The notes under the pieces are model-generated. The model was given only the letters and a program-made list of their open reading frames with translations, did no database searches and was not told the origin of the DNA. Source: Methanothrix harundinacea (GTDB lineage: Archaea; Halobacteriota; Methanosarcinia; Methanotrichales; Methanotrichaceae). From it: a stretch of 44,227 bases of DNA. Both the position numbers and the translations under genes were made by a program. Positions 7,562-15,396 of the stretch are shown one piece after another (the first letter of the stretch is position 1; each line of letters opens with the position of its first letter). The stretch spans positions 1 to 44,227 of the forward strand of contig DAQG01000009.1 in assembly GCA_002502785.1 (NCBI GenBank). Reading direction: 5' to 3'.

Positions 7562-8542
7562 TTAAAACGAGTCTTCGATCTGGCTGACGGATATCGAGGC
7601 CATGCCCAGCTCCCGGAGATGGTGGGCCATCATGTTTGCCCTCCTGCCCTCGGGGTGGTATATCAGAGCCGCCTCGGGGGAGATCTTCTCCACCATCCTC
7701 ATGAGCCCCTTGAAGTCGAGGTGGTCGCTGATCCTGATCTGGGTGAAGGGCAGATCGCTTCTCCCGGTGAGGACGTACTTTCTCTTCGAGCTCACCGTGG
7801 ACAGCTCCCAGGGCGTGACGACATTCAGGTCGGTCCCGTTCTCCTCCACTGGAGAGAAGGGGCCGAAGTCGGGCAAGAGCTCTTTGGTGAGGGCCAGGCT
7901 CTTTGGGTCCATTCCGATCTCCTCCTTGCACCCCAACGCGCGTATCAGAGAGACGGCCCTCTGGGCTTTGCCGAAGGCGTAGGCTCCGAAGGTGGCTCCT
8001 GACTCGACGGCGTCGCCGAAGCCGACGATGTCGTCCTCGAACCTGCAAGCAGGGTCCCAGGGGTCGCCGTAGTTCGCCTCGGTGACGAGGAGGTCGCATT
8101 TGGGGAGGTTCTCGTAGTTTTTGACGTCCCCGGTGACGAGGACCCGAGTCCCCACTTCCGTCTCCCAGCCGAAGGCGACGGAGCCTATGGTGTGGCCCGT
8201 GGAGTAGGTTTTCACCTCCAGCTCGTCCACCAGGATCTCCTCCCCGACGGGGAAGGTCCGCCCCTCGTACCTCCGCTCGTGTCTGATCTCAAGAGCCCGG
8301 GCCGTCTCCCTGGACGCCACGGCCTTGGGCGATATCATGGCGGATTTGCCGTAGTGGTCGCTGTGGGCGTGGGTTACCAGGTAGGCGTCGGGCTGAATGC
8401 TTTTCTTCGGCGAGCGGCTGGTGTCGATCGAGAATAGGTGGGAGTCGAACCTGAGGGATAGATGCGGCGCGGGCCTCCCGCTCTTGTTGAGCCTCCGAAG
8501 CGGCCTCACTCCCAGGTCCTTGAAGATGTCATCTTCCGTCAA
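7562..8542 (-). CDS. MBL-fold metallo-hydrolase, exonuclease-like
   Basis: Metallo-beta-lactamase-fold hydrolase resembling the archaeal exonuclease/mRNA-processing-like group. The metal motif HAHSDHYG is at about residues 58-65. Later metal-ligand regions are a His in STGHTIGSVAF, VTGDVK, and DLLVTEANYGDP. A C-terminal RISDHLDFKGLM and YHPEG probably complete the site. No beta-CASP domain is obvious. The frame opens at 8632, but the TTG at 8542 is preceded at 4-5 nt by GGGAGG and gives LTEDDIFKDLGVRPL, so I use that start (326 aa). It is convergent with the upstream membrane-protein gene. The true substrate (RNA or DNA) is not readable from sequence. Confidence 0.82.
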   Translation of the reverse strand: MTEDDIFKDLGVRPLRRLNKSGRPAPHLSLRFDSHLFSIDTSRSPKKSIQPDAYLVTHAHSDHYGKSAMISPKAVASRETARALEIRHERRYEGRTFPVGEEILVDELEVKTYSTGHTIGSVAFGWETEVGTRVLVTGDVKNYENLPKCDLLVTEANYGDPWDPACRFEDDIVGFGDAVESGATFGAYAFGKAQRAVSLIRALGCKEEIGMDPKSLALTKELLPDFGPFSPVEENGTDLNVVTPWELSTVSSKRKYVLTGRSDLPFTQIRISDHLDFKGLMRMVEKISPEAALIYHPEGRRANMMAHHLRELGMASISVSQIEDSF

Positions 8543-8684
8543 AGTTCCTCCCTGTCGATGAAGCTTGGGCCGAAAGGGGATAAATAGCTGGCCCCCACAA
8601 GTCGACCCAATCCGGCAAAAAATTTTATCCAAATGATAAACTTTTTACATACATAAGACCAGGTAACTTCCGGCGTTGTTTTGA

Positions 8685-10106
8685 ATGAGCAAGAAGACTG
8701 AGGAATTTCTGGAGAAGCTGGCACCCTGCATCGAGAAAGGTAATTTGGAGGCCTGTGTGGATAAGGTCTCCAAGCTGGCCGAGGAAATGGGGATAGACGG
8801 AGAGGAGCTTCTGGATCTATTTGGTAAGTCCGACAACGAATGTAGACCCAACTATGCCTATGTGTTGGCATTGGTAGCGGCACCATTTTTAAAAGATGAA
8901 AAACAGCAGGCTCGCGCTTATGCTTTTGCGGGGATAGCAGCTCAAAGTCTCAGGAATTACGGACAATCAGAGATCCAATATAAAATATCTATCGAGAAAA
9001 ATCCTGATAATGCTCGTGTCTACAATAATTACGCCAATATTCTCGCAGAATTGGGCAGGAAGGATGAAGCTGAAAAACAATACCTGTTGGCCATTGAAAA
9101 AAACCCCAACCTTGCTATAGTGCACTACAATTACGCCAATCTTCTAAAAGAATTAGGACGACTAGATGAGGCTGAAAAACAATACAGATTAGCCATCGAA
9201 AAAGACCCTGAAGACGCAGCAGGGTACAACAATTGCGCCATTCTTCTTGCAGAATCGGGCCGTCTGGATGAGGCCGAAAAATACTACAAGTTAGCCATTG
9301 AAAAAAACCCAAAATTCGCTCTACCACACTACAATTACGCCAACCTTCTTGTAAAATTAGGGCGGCTGGAAGGTGCTGAGGATCACTACAAAAAAACCAT
9401 AGAAATCGACCCAAAATACGCTGCAGCGCACAATAATTATGCCATCCTGTTGCGAGGACTGGAGCGCTTATCTGAGGCGGACAGCGAGGTCCGAACCGCT
9501 CTTCAAATCGAGCCTTCAAATCCCTATGCTCTGAGCACCCTGGGGGACATCCTGGCCGACGAGGAGTACTTCGAGGAGGCCGAGGAGCGGTACAAAGAGG
9601 CCTTGAGGAACTCGGGAATGATGGATAAATCTGCCCTTTCTGAGGTTCACAACAACAACCTTGGTTACGTTTATTTTCAGCTGAAACAGTACAAAAAGGC
9701 GGAGAAGGAGTTCCAGAAGTCGGATGAGCTTTCTGGGAACGTAAAGGCCATCCGCAACCTTCGAGCGATCAAAAAAGCCGAGAATATAAAGACGGATCTG
9801 AAATGGGGCCTTCCAAGGGCTCAAAAATGCTTCTTGGTATCGATTATACTGATCCTTCTGGGATTCTGTTATTATCTATTCCTGTTTTGGAAGACCGAAG
9901 ACAGTACGGGACTTCTCTCCGACACCATGTTCGTCGCCCAGTCCAGCATCTTGATGGGCCTTCTTATATTCGTCTTATTCGCAAATCAGCTAGCCCGGCT
10001 GAAGGTCGGCGCCCAAGGGGTGGAGCTGGAGATGAGCACTGAGCACAGGACAGTCGAGGCCAGGAGCCTCTCGGCTGAGACCGCCCCCATGCTCGAACGT
10101 AGTTGA
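8685..10106 (+). CDS. TPR-repeat protein with C-terminal membrane segments
   Basis: 473-aa protein without a signal peptide. Residues about 85-375 form at least seven tetratricopeptide repeats with the pattern YNNYANILAELGRKDEAEKQYLLAIEK. Two hydrophobic segments near residues 383-405 and 414-432 anchor the C-terminus, so the repeats are probably cytosolic. Codon use in the repeat region is richer in A/T than in neighbouring genes (aataattacgcc-type codons). The protein differs from the secreted TPR family at 30.8-42 kb, lacking both its leader and its exported N-terminus. A protein-interaction scaffold role is inferred; partners are unknown. Confidence 0.85.
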   Translation: MSKKTEEFLEKLAPCIEKGNLEACVDKVSKLAEEMGIDGEELLDLFGKSDNECRPNYAYVLALVAAPFLKDEKQQARAYAFAGIAAQSLRNYGQSEIQYKISIEKNPDNARVYNNYANILAELGRKDEAEKQYLLAIEKNPNLAIVHYNYANLLKELGRLDEAEKQYRLAIEKDPEDAAGYNNCAILLAESGRLDEAEKYYKLAIEKNPKFALPHYNYANLLVKLGRLEGAEDHYKKTIEIDPKYAAAHNNYAILLRGLERLSEADSEVRTALQIEPSNPYALSTLGDILADEEYFEEAEERYKEALRNSGMMDKSALSEVHNNNLGYVYFQLKQYKKAEKEFQKSDELSGNVKAIRNLRAIKKAENIKTDLKWGLPRAQKCFLVSIILILLGFCYYLFLFWKTEDSTGLLSDTMFVAQSSILMGLLIFVLFANQLARLKVGAQGVELEMSTEHRTVEARSLSAETAPMLERS

Positions 10107-10136
10107 ACCTTCAGGCGGCAGTATTTTAGAAAAGTA

Positions 10137-11069
10137 TCAGCACCGCCGCGGCCCGCCCCTCTTCTTCCTCTTCTCGGGCTCGCGGTCACGATACCGGACG
10201 TGGTGCCAGTTGTCCACCTCCCAGAGGTCCAGGGCCCGCTCCTCCTCCTTGAGGTAGCCTCGCGCCCTCTCCATCAGCTCGTCCCAATCTACCTCGTGGC
10301 CGTCGAACTCCGGCCCCTCGACGCAGGCGAGCTTGATTTCGCCGCCGATGTTGACGCGGCAGGCCCCGCACATCCCGGTCCCGTCGATCATGATCGGCAT
10401 CAGGCTCACCCTCGTCTCAACGCCGAAGGGCTCCGATGCCCGCGAGCAGCTCATCAGCATGAAGGTGCAACCTACAAGGTAGATCCGATCGACCCGCTCG
10501 GACTCGAGAACCTCCTTCAGGGGGTCTTTGGCCCATCGGGCAACGCCTCCCTTCCTGTCGCCGGAGGTGACGATCAGCCGGTCGGAGACCTCCTCCAGCC
10601 GGTCGAGCCAGAAGAGAAACTCGCTCTTCAGGGCCTCGGCGATGTAGATCACCCTGTTGCCCGCCTCCTTCAGGGCCCTGGCGAGGGCGAACCCCGGCCC
10701 CGTGCCGAAGCAGCCGCTGACGCAGACGACCGTCCCGAAGAATCCGATCTCGGCGGGCTTGCCCAGGGGCCCAGCCAGGTTTGCGAGCCTCTGCCCCGTC
10801 TTCATGAGGCCGAGCTTCTTTGTGGAGAGGCCCAGCTCCTGGAAGACCAGGGTCACCGTCCCCCTCTCGCGATCCCAGTCGGCGACGCTCATGGGTATCC
10901 TCTCCCCCTCCTCGTCGACCCGCAGGATCATGGACTGGCCTGGCTGAATCTTCTCGGCGATCTCAGGCGCCCTGATCTCCATCAGCTTGAAGCCGGGCGC
11001 GATCGTCTCTTTTCGCACAATCTCGTTTGAGACAGAGCCGACGGACCTTTCGCAAACGGTTTCTTCCAT
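10137..11069 (-). CDS. NfnA/SudB-like FAD/[2Fe-2S] oxidoreductase subunit
   Basis: Resembles the small subunit of ferredoxin:NADP oxidoreductase (NfnA, also called sulfide dehydrogenase SudB) and PyrK. It has an N-terminal FAD-binding barrel (RIPMSVADWD, residues about 57-66) and a central nucleotide-binding domain with VSGCFGTGPGFALARAL. Near the C-terminus DGTGMCGACRV...KLACVEGP carries the Asp/Cys ligands of the family's [2Fe-2S] cluster. At 310 aa it is about 30 residues longer than usual, with a Lys/Arg/Glu-rich tail. The partner NfnB/SudA gene is not adjacent. GGTGGGTG lies 7 nt before the ATG. Likely electron transfer between ferredoxin and NADPH; partner and direction are inference. 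Confidence 0.87.
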   Translation of the reverse strand: MEETVCERSVGSVSNEIVRKETIAPGFKLMEIRAPEIAEKIQPGQSMILRVDEEGERIPMSVADWDRERGTVTLVFQELGLSTKKLGLMKTGQRLANLAGPLGKPAEIGFFGTVVCVSGCFGTGPGFALARALKEAGNRVIYIAEALKSEFLFWLDRLEEVSDRLIVTSGDRKGGVARWAKDPLKEVLESERVDRIYLVGCTFMLMSCSRASEPFGVETRVSLMPIMIDGTGMCGACRVNIGGEIKLACVEGPEFDGHEVDWDELMERARGYLKEEERALDLWEVDNWHHVRYRDREPEKRKKRGGPRRC

Positions 11070-11469
11070 GGGGATTCACCCACCTTCACGACGCGGACCC
11101 ACCGAAGTTCGAGGCTCAATCCGGTTATTCTCAGTTATTCCGAGTTTTCTTATGGCATCGGGTTTTTCTGCTCCGAACTTTCTGTCCCGGTGCCTGAAAG
11201 AGCTTCTGGGACCTCTCGCGATTACGTCCCCTCGATTTGATGGTTGAAATAGTTTGCCCAACCAATTCATTCATTTATTCAAAAAACGCGTCTCAAATGG
11301 CCTTTAGATCTTAACGATTTGCGTCGGTGCTCGCTACATGTTAAATTATGGCCCTGATTTTTGAACTCTGCCCCAGGAGGAGATAGACTGCCGGATGGGC
11401 AAGGGGCGGTTTTGACCAGGTCGGGCTCTGGAAAAGGTTAATAGCCGTTGAGGGGTAAGGCTTGTGCGT
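11070..11469 (+). other. Intergenic region, promoters only
   Basis: Four hundred bases between sudB-like and tRNA-Arg with no convincing gene. GGTTAATAGCC at about 11436-11446 is a TATA candidate 25-35 nt before the tRNA. Another AT-rich box, GTTAAATTAT, lies at 11340-11349, and ATTCATTCATTTATTC lies near 11265-11280, possibly for the divergent flavoprotein gene. A GGAGGAGATAGACTG string at about 11382-11396 resembles the ribosome-binding site plus CTG of cofD but opens only about 17 codons. Confidence 0.4.
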
Positions 11470-11558
11470 GGGCTCGTAGGGTAGAGGATATCCTAGCGGG
11501 CTTCGGAGAGATCGCTCGAAGAAACCCGCTGACCTGGGTTCGACTCCCAGCGGGTCCG
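11470..11558 (+). tRNA. tRNA-Arg (anticodon TCG) with 17-nt intron
   Basis: Acceptor GGGCTCG pairs with CGGGTCC (one G-U), discriminator G at 11558, CCA not encoded. The T arm is CTGGG-TTCGACT-CCCAG and the anticodon stem GCGGG/CCCGC. Removing 11507-11523 gives a normal seven-base loop CTTCGGA with anticodon TCG (11503-11505), reading CGA. The precursor has a canonical archaeal bulge-helix-bulge. A TTTTTT run at about 11563-11569 follows as a likely terminator. Confidence 0.93.
11507..11523 (+). other. tRNA-Arg intron at canonical position 37/38
   Basis: The bulge-helix-bulge can be read directly. The central helix is CTTC (11501-11504) with GAAG (11518-11521). The bulges are GGA on the 5' side and AAA on the 3' side, and the inner hairpin is GAG-ATCG-CTC. 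Cutting after the second base of each bulge removes 17 nt and restores the seven-base anticodon loop. Confidence 0.9.
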
Positions 11559-11674
11559 TCCACCTTTTTTGCTCATTTCGTTTCGATTCAACTCAGCATA
11601 TCCGAGCGACAAGTTCAGACCCGGCGGAAAACCCTTTTTGCCATCAGATCCATCAGAAGAGCGGTGGTGAAGGA

Positions 11675-12622
11675 TTGGTCGACCTTCTGGGAAAAAAGAA
11701 GCTGGAAGAGGAAATAGAACGTCTGCGGTCGAGGGTGGCTGAGCTGGAGGAGGAGAACGGCTCCCTCTCCCTTCAGATCGAAAGACGCGAGGACAAGATC
11801 AGAAAGCTGACGAGCGCCTCCCAGGAGACGAGCCTCGCCCTGAAGGCCGCAGAGCAGAGGATCGCCGCCGTCCAGGCGCGGGGCGATGGGAAGGACGAGA
11901 GGCAAGGGGCCGCGGCGAAAGAGCGAAGTCCAAACTTCAGCCGCGTCCTCAAGCCCAAAGAGATCGAGCGCCTCCTAGATCGGCTGGAAGCCTGCCGATC
12001 ACCACGGGAAGATCTCTTCACGGCCTACATCACCCCGGGATCGTCCGCGGGGCAGAAGCTTCCCCCAGATGTCGGAGAGATCGTGAAGCGGACCGATTCA
12101 GATCGGGGAGTTGCGGTCTTTTCCGACTCCTTCTTCTTCACATTAGCCCTAGTCCCGCCCTTTCCCCTGAAAAAGGACGAAGCGGTCTGGGCCGGGTCCT
12201 TCCGGACAGATCCATTGAGAGAGATGCTGGACACACCGGTCCTGGTGGTGGCGGCGCACGCCGGTGAGACGCTCCTGGGGGTGGCCCTGGGAAGAGAGGG
12301 TTTCGCAGAGCATGCCGTCGTCAAAAGCACCGTCAAGGAGAAGCACACCAAGGGCGGCTGGAGCCAGAAGAGGTTTGAGCGGCTGAGGGAGGAGGACATC
12401 CGCCAGCACGCAGACCTCGTCGTAGAGAGGCTTCCTCGACTCCTGGAAAACTACCGGTCGATCCCCGCTTACGCCGTGGTGAGCGGCGACCCCGCCCTTG
12501 TCAAACTGATCGCCCCCGCTCTGGACCACCCGATCCTGGAAGCGAAGACCGGCCGCTTCGATAGAAAGAAGCCGGACGAATTGCTGGAGGAGGTTTACGA
12601 ATTCGTCTGCCTCCGCGGATGA
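11675..12622 (+). CDS. Vms1/ANKZF1-type (VLRF1) peptidyl-tRNA hydrolase
   Basis: Likely ribosome-rescue enzyme related to eukaryotic Vms1/ANKZF1 and to the eRF1-like fold. An N-terminal coiled coil (residues about 5-75, EEEIERLRSRVAELEEE) precedes the release-factor-like domain. The key loop is KHTKGGWSQKRFERLREE near residue 225. The GGxSQ arrangement places a glutamine where Vms1 has its catalytic Gln, analogous to GGQ of eRF1. The family releases nascent chains from tRNA on stalled 60S/50S subunits. The TTG start at 11675 follows GGTGAAGG by a few bases and gives 315 aa. It lies 116 nt after tRNA-Arg. Assignment from the loop and domain order is fairly confident; the exact substrate is inference. 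Confidence 0.85.
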   Translation: MVDLLGKKKLEEEIERLRSRVAELEEENGSLSLQIERREDKIRKLTSASQETSLALKAAEQRIAAVQARGDGKDERQGAAAKERSPNFSRVLKPKEIERLLDRLEACRSPREDLFTAYITPGSSAGQKLPPDVGEIVKRTDSDRGVAVFSDSFFFTLALVPPFPLKKDEAVWAGSFRTDPLREMLDTPVLVVAAHAGETLLGVALGREGFAEHAVVKSTVKEKHTKGGWSQKRFERLREEDIRQHADLVVERLPRLLENYRSIPAYAVVSGDPALVKLIAPALDHPILEAKTGRFDRKKPDELLEEVYEFVCLRG

Positions 12623-12764
12623 GGCGTCCGGGGCTTTGGGGCACTACGAACAAGGATCAGAGGCACAAGGATGGCGAGCTGTCACCGGATGAGCGAAGAG
12701 ATGACGAGCAGAGATGCCGCAAAAGGCCGGGAAGGATTGTGAACGAATCGCGGAGGGTTTGGAG

Positions 12765-13625
12765 ATGAGAGACTGGGAGAAGGAAAAGATGGCGGGGGAC
12801 CCCGATACTGAGAGGGAAGAGCTGGTGAAGTTTGCAAAGGACTGGGACTGGCACGTCCGAAGAGCCGTGGCCCTGAACCCCCGCGCCCCCCTCGAGATAT
12901 TGCGAGAGCTTTCGAGGGACAAGGTCCAGTGGGTTCGGGAGGCTGTGGCTGGCAGCCTCCAGGCCGACGACGATATCCTCGACCTCCTCTCTGGGGACGG
13001 CGACGGCTTCGTGAGGGCGGCCGTCGCCCTTAACTCCTCGACATCCCCCGACACCCTCTCGGACCTATCCTGGGACGAGATGATGGACTTCGATTATTCC
13101 CTCTCCAAGAACCGGTACATCGTCCAGGAGGCCGTGGCCAAAAACCCGAACACACCGGAGGAGGTGATCAGAACCCTCTCCGAGCACGGCGATGAGGGCG
13201 TCCGGGCCGCAGCCGCCACTAACCCGAACGTCCCCGAAGACGTCCTCTTCAAAAGGAGGATCGACCAATCCTGGGCCGTGAGGACGGCGGTGGCGAAAAG
13301 CCCACAGGTCACAGTCGAGATCCTGGACTATCTCGCCCAGGACAGAATCCAGGACGTCCGGGTGGCCGTGGCTCAAAACCCAAAAACTTCGGCCGAATCT
13401 CTCAGAAGCCTTGCCTCCGATCGGGACGTCGAGATCCGGGTGGCTGTAGCCCAGAACCCGAACGCAGATCCCGAGACCCTGGCGGCCCTATCCGGGGACT
13501 GGTCCTGGAAGGTGAGGGAGAAGGTAGCGAAAAATCCGTCCACCCCGAAAGAGGTCGTGAGAGCTCTCGCCGAGGACGTAGATCAAAGCGTGAAGAAGGC
13601 GGCAACGGCAAGGCTAGAGAAGTAA
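12765..13625 (+). CDS. Leucine-rich-repeat-variant (LRV) solenoid protein
   Basis: The protein is built almost entirely of about ten 22-25-residue repeats of the form VRxAVAxNPNTPxEVLxxLAxD. These match the LRV/HEAT-like alpha solenoid, in which alternating helices stack. No Fe-S cluster cysteines of the Azotobacter LRV protein are present. I prefer the ATG at 12765 because GGAGG lies 8 nt upstream; an in-frame ATG at 12714 would add 17 residues. It follows the Vms1-like gene by about 140 nt on the same strand. It is likely a protein- or membrane-binding scaffold; no catalytic motif is seen. Confidence 0.8.
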   Translation: MRDWEKEKMAGDPDTEREELVKFAKDWDWHVRRAVALNPRAPLEILRELSRDKVQWVREAVAGSLQADDDILDLLSGDGDGFVRAAVALNSSTSPDTLSDLSWDEMMDFDYSLSKNRYIVQEAVAKNPNTPEEVIRTLSEHGDEGVRAAAATNPNVPEDVLFKRRIDQSWAVRTAVAKSPQVTVEILDYLAQDRIQDVRVAVAQNPKTSAESLRSLASDRDVEIRVAVAQNPNADPETLAALSGDWSWKVREKVAKNPSTPKEVVRALAEDVDQSVKKAATARLEK

Positions 13626-13645
13626 CTACGATATTTCGTCTGGGA

Positions 13646-14167
13646 TCATTTTATCTTGGCATATAAAAATTGATCCAGGGTCCTATCCTCCTTTACGACG
13701 TTTGCGCGCAGTATCCCCTCCCGAAGAAATCCCGATTTTTCGAGTACCCGGGCAGAAGCCAGATTTGTGGCGTACGGCTCTGCAAAGATGCGGCGAAATC
13801 CAAGCCCATTGAAGGCATATTCGCTCAACGCCTTTACCGCTTCCGTCATTATTCCCCTTCCCCAAAAGGGCTCCCCCAGCCAGTAACCCAATTCTGCGGT
13901 GAAGCGATGGACATCTTGCCCCGGCATCAGTCCTATGCTTCCGATGGCTTCTGTCTTAGTGGCGATGGCAAAAGCAGTTCTCGGCACTTTTTGTAGCGAT
14001 CTGGCGATATAAAGAGCCGCATCCTCCTTAGTATACGGGTGGGGAAAGGCATCTCGGAGGTTGGACCAGATCTTTCGATTGTTGGCATATTGCGCTAAAG
14101 AAGATGCGTCGTCTCTCTTCCAATCTCTAATCATGTATTCCCCTATGCTGCACCTCAATGGAATCAC
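13646..14167 (-). CDS. GNAT family N-acetyltransferase (RimJ/RimL type)
   Basis: 173-aa acetyl-CoA-dependent transferase. Motif A is readable as LGYWLGEPFWGRGIMTEAVKALSEYAF (acetyl-CoA pyrophosphate loop RGIMTEA), and the following GFRRIFAEPYATNLASARVLEKSGF is diagnostic of RimJ/RimL enzymes acting on protein N-termini or small amines. The start is a GTG at 14167 that overlaps the permease TGA stop (GTGA). GGAGGT lies upstream inside the permease gene, so the enzyme is translationally coupled to the ABC exporter. Substrate unknown. Confidence 0.9.
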   Translation of the reverse strand: MIPLRCSIGEYMIRDWKRDDASSLAQYANNRKIWSNLRDAFPHPYTKEDAALYIARSLQKVPRTAFAIATKTEAIGSIGLMPGQDVHRFTAELGYWLGEPFWGRGIMTEAVKALSEYAFNGLGFRRIFAEPYATNLASARVLEKSGFLREGILRANVVKEDRTLDQFLYAKIK

Positions 14168-15396
14168 CCCACCTCCCGTTTCAGCATCAGCGTCGCCGCC
14201 CCGAAGACGATGACAAAGAACCCGGCCAGAAAGAGCAGGTCCGGAACCAGGATATCCGATATCCCCGCCCCCTTCAGCATTACAGCCCTGAGGGCGTCGC
14301 TGGAGTAGGTGAGGGGCAGGATGTAGGAGATCGGCCTGATGAAGGCCGGTATGGATTCAAGAGGCCACCAGACCCCGGATAAGACGACCTGGGGCAGGAT
14401 CACCATCGGTATGAACTGGACCACCTGAAACTCGGTCTTGGCGAAGTTCGAGAAGAATGCCCCCAGGACCAGGGCCCCCGCGCCGAGGAGCAGGATCACA
14501 GCGAAGGCGGTGATGGGGTTTCCGTTCATGGGAACGCCGAAGACGAAGACGACGACGAGAAAGGTGGTCGCCGACTGGAGGAGGGCGAAGAGGCTGAACC
14601 CCAGCAGGTAGCCCGCCACCATCTCCGGCCTGCTGAGGGGCGAGACCATGAACTTTTCCAGAGACCCCTGGGTCCTCTCCCTCAGAAACGAGATCGCAGC
14701 GGTGATGAATGTGAAGAAGAATACGACGAGACCCAAAACCGCGGGTCCGACGGAGTCCATCATCTCCAGGTCGTAGCCATAGACGTAACGCTGTACGATC
14801 TCGGGGCTCTGTGCCTCAACGGCAGAATATTCTCCAAGGGCGTCATTCCTTCCGATGCCGACATCCGATCCAAGGATTCCATGGCCTCCGACGCCTCCGA
14901 TTCCGCCATCATGCCCTAGGCTGGCAACGTTTACAGCGCCACCGGATTCCCCCTCACCACCAATCATTTCGCCATTCCGGAGGCCGTTTTTGGGCAGAAG
15001 GCCGGTTTTCACCTCAGTCATGATGGAGCTTGTGATCTGAGGGCTTGATCCGTCCAGCAAGATCCTGACTTCATTGTCCCTGATCACCACAGCCCCGTGG
15101 AGCCTACCCTCGACGATCAGCTTCTCGGCGTCCGACTCAGACCCCAGACGGAGGAGGTCGAAGTCGTCGACGGACGCCAGGTGATCAGTCAAATCATCCT
15201 GGCCTCCAAAGTCCACGATCCCGAGGTTTATGCCAGACATCTCCCCCGAGAGGGCGTAGCCGAAGAGAATCATCAGGAATATGGGCGCGAAGGTGATGAG
15301 GCCGATCGTCCTCCGATCCCGCTTCAGCTGCCGGACGACCCTTCTCGCCACCACGAGAACCCTCTTCGAATTGAGGGCGAATCCCAGGTCCATCAT
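14164..15396 (-). CDS. ABC-2 type exporter permease
   Basis: Membrane subunit of an ABC exporter. One membrane segment lies near residues 32-50 (IGLITFAPIFLMILFGYAL), then comes a large extracytoplasmic domain (about 52-215), then five membrane segments to the end; this is the ABC2_membrane_3 layout. The conserved SFLRERTQGSLEKFMVSPLSR region precedes the second set. The extracytoplasmic domain carries an unusual Gly-rich stretch at about residues 139-183. The ATG at 15396 is preceded by GGAGGTG and overlaps the ATPase stop. Direction is export; cargo unknown. Confidence 0.9.
   Translation of the reverse strand: MMDLGFALNSKRVLVVARRVVRQLKRDRRTIGLITFAPIFLMILFGYALSGEMSGINLGIVDFGGQDDLTDHLASVDDFDLLRLGSESDAEKLIVEGRLHGAVVIRDNEVRILLDGSSPQITSSIMTEVKTGLLPKNGLRNGEMIGGEGESGGAVNVASLGHDGGIGGVGGHGILGSDVGIGRNDALGEYSAVEAQSPEIVQRYVYGYDLEMMDSVGPAVLGLVVFFFTFITAAISFLRERTQGSLEKFMVSPLSRPEMVAGYLLGFSLFALLQSATTFLVVVFVFGVPMNGNPITAFAVILLLGAGALVLGAFFSNFAKTEFQVVQFIPMVILPQVVLSGVWWPLESIPAFIRPISYILPLTYSSDALRAVMLKGAGISDILVPDLLFLAGFFVIVFGAATLMLKREVG

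Noticed and set aside
8990..9440. Direct repeats in the TPR gene at 8685, considered as a CRISPR-like or satellite array
   Set aside because: Period is 102 nt (34 codons) with coding-type variation; simply TPR coding sequence. No CRISPR array seen anywhere in the window.
11349..11450. Mini-frame MALIFELCPRRR and a CTG frame behind GGAGGAG, as a possible leader peptide
   Set aside because: Very short frames, no downstream regulated gene on this strand except a tRNA; treated as chance.
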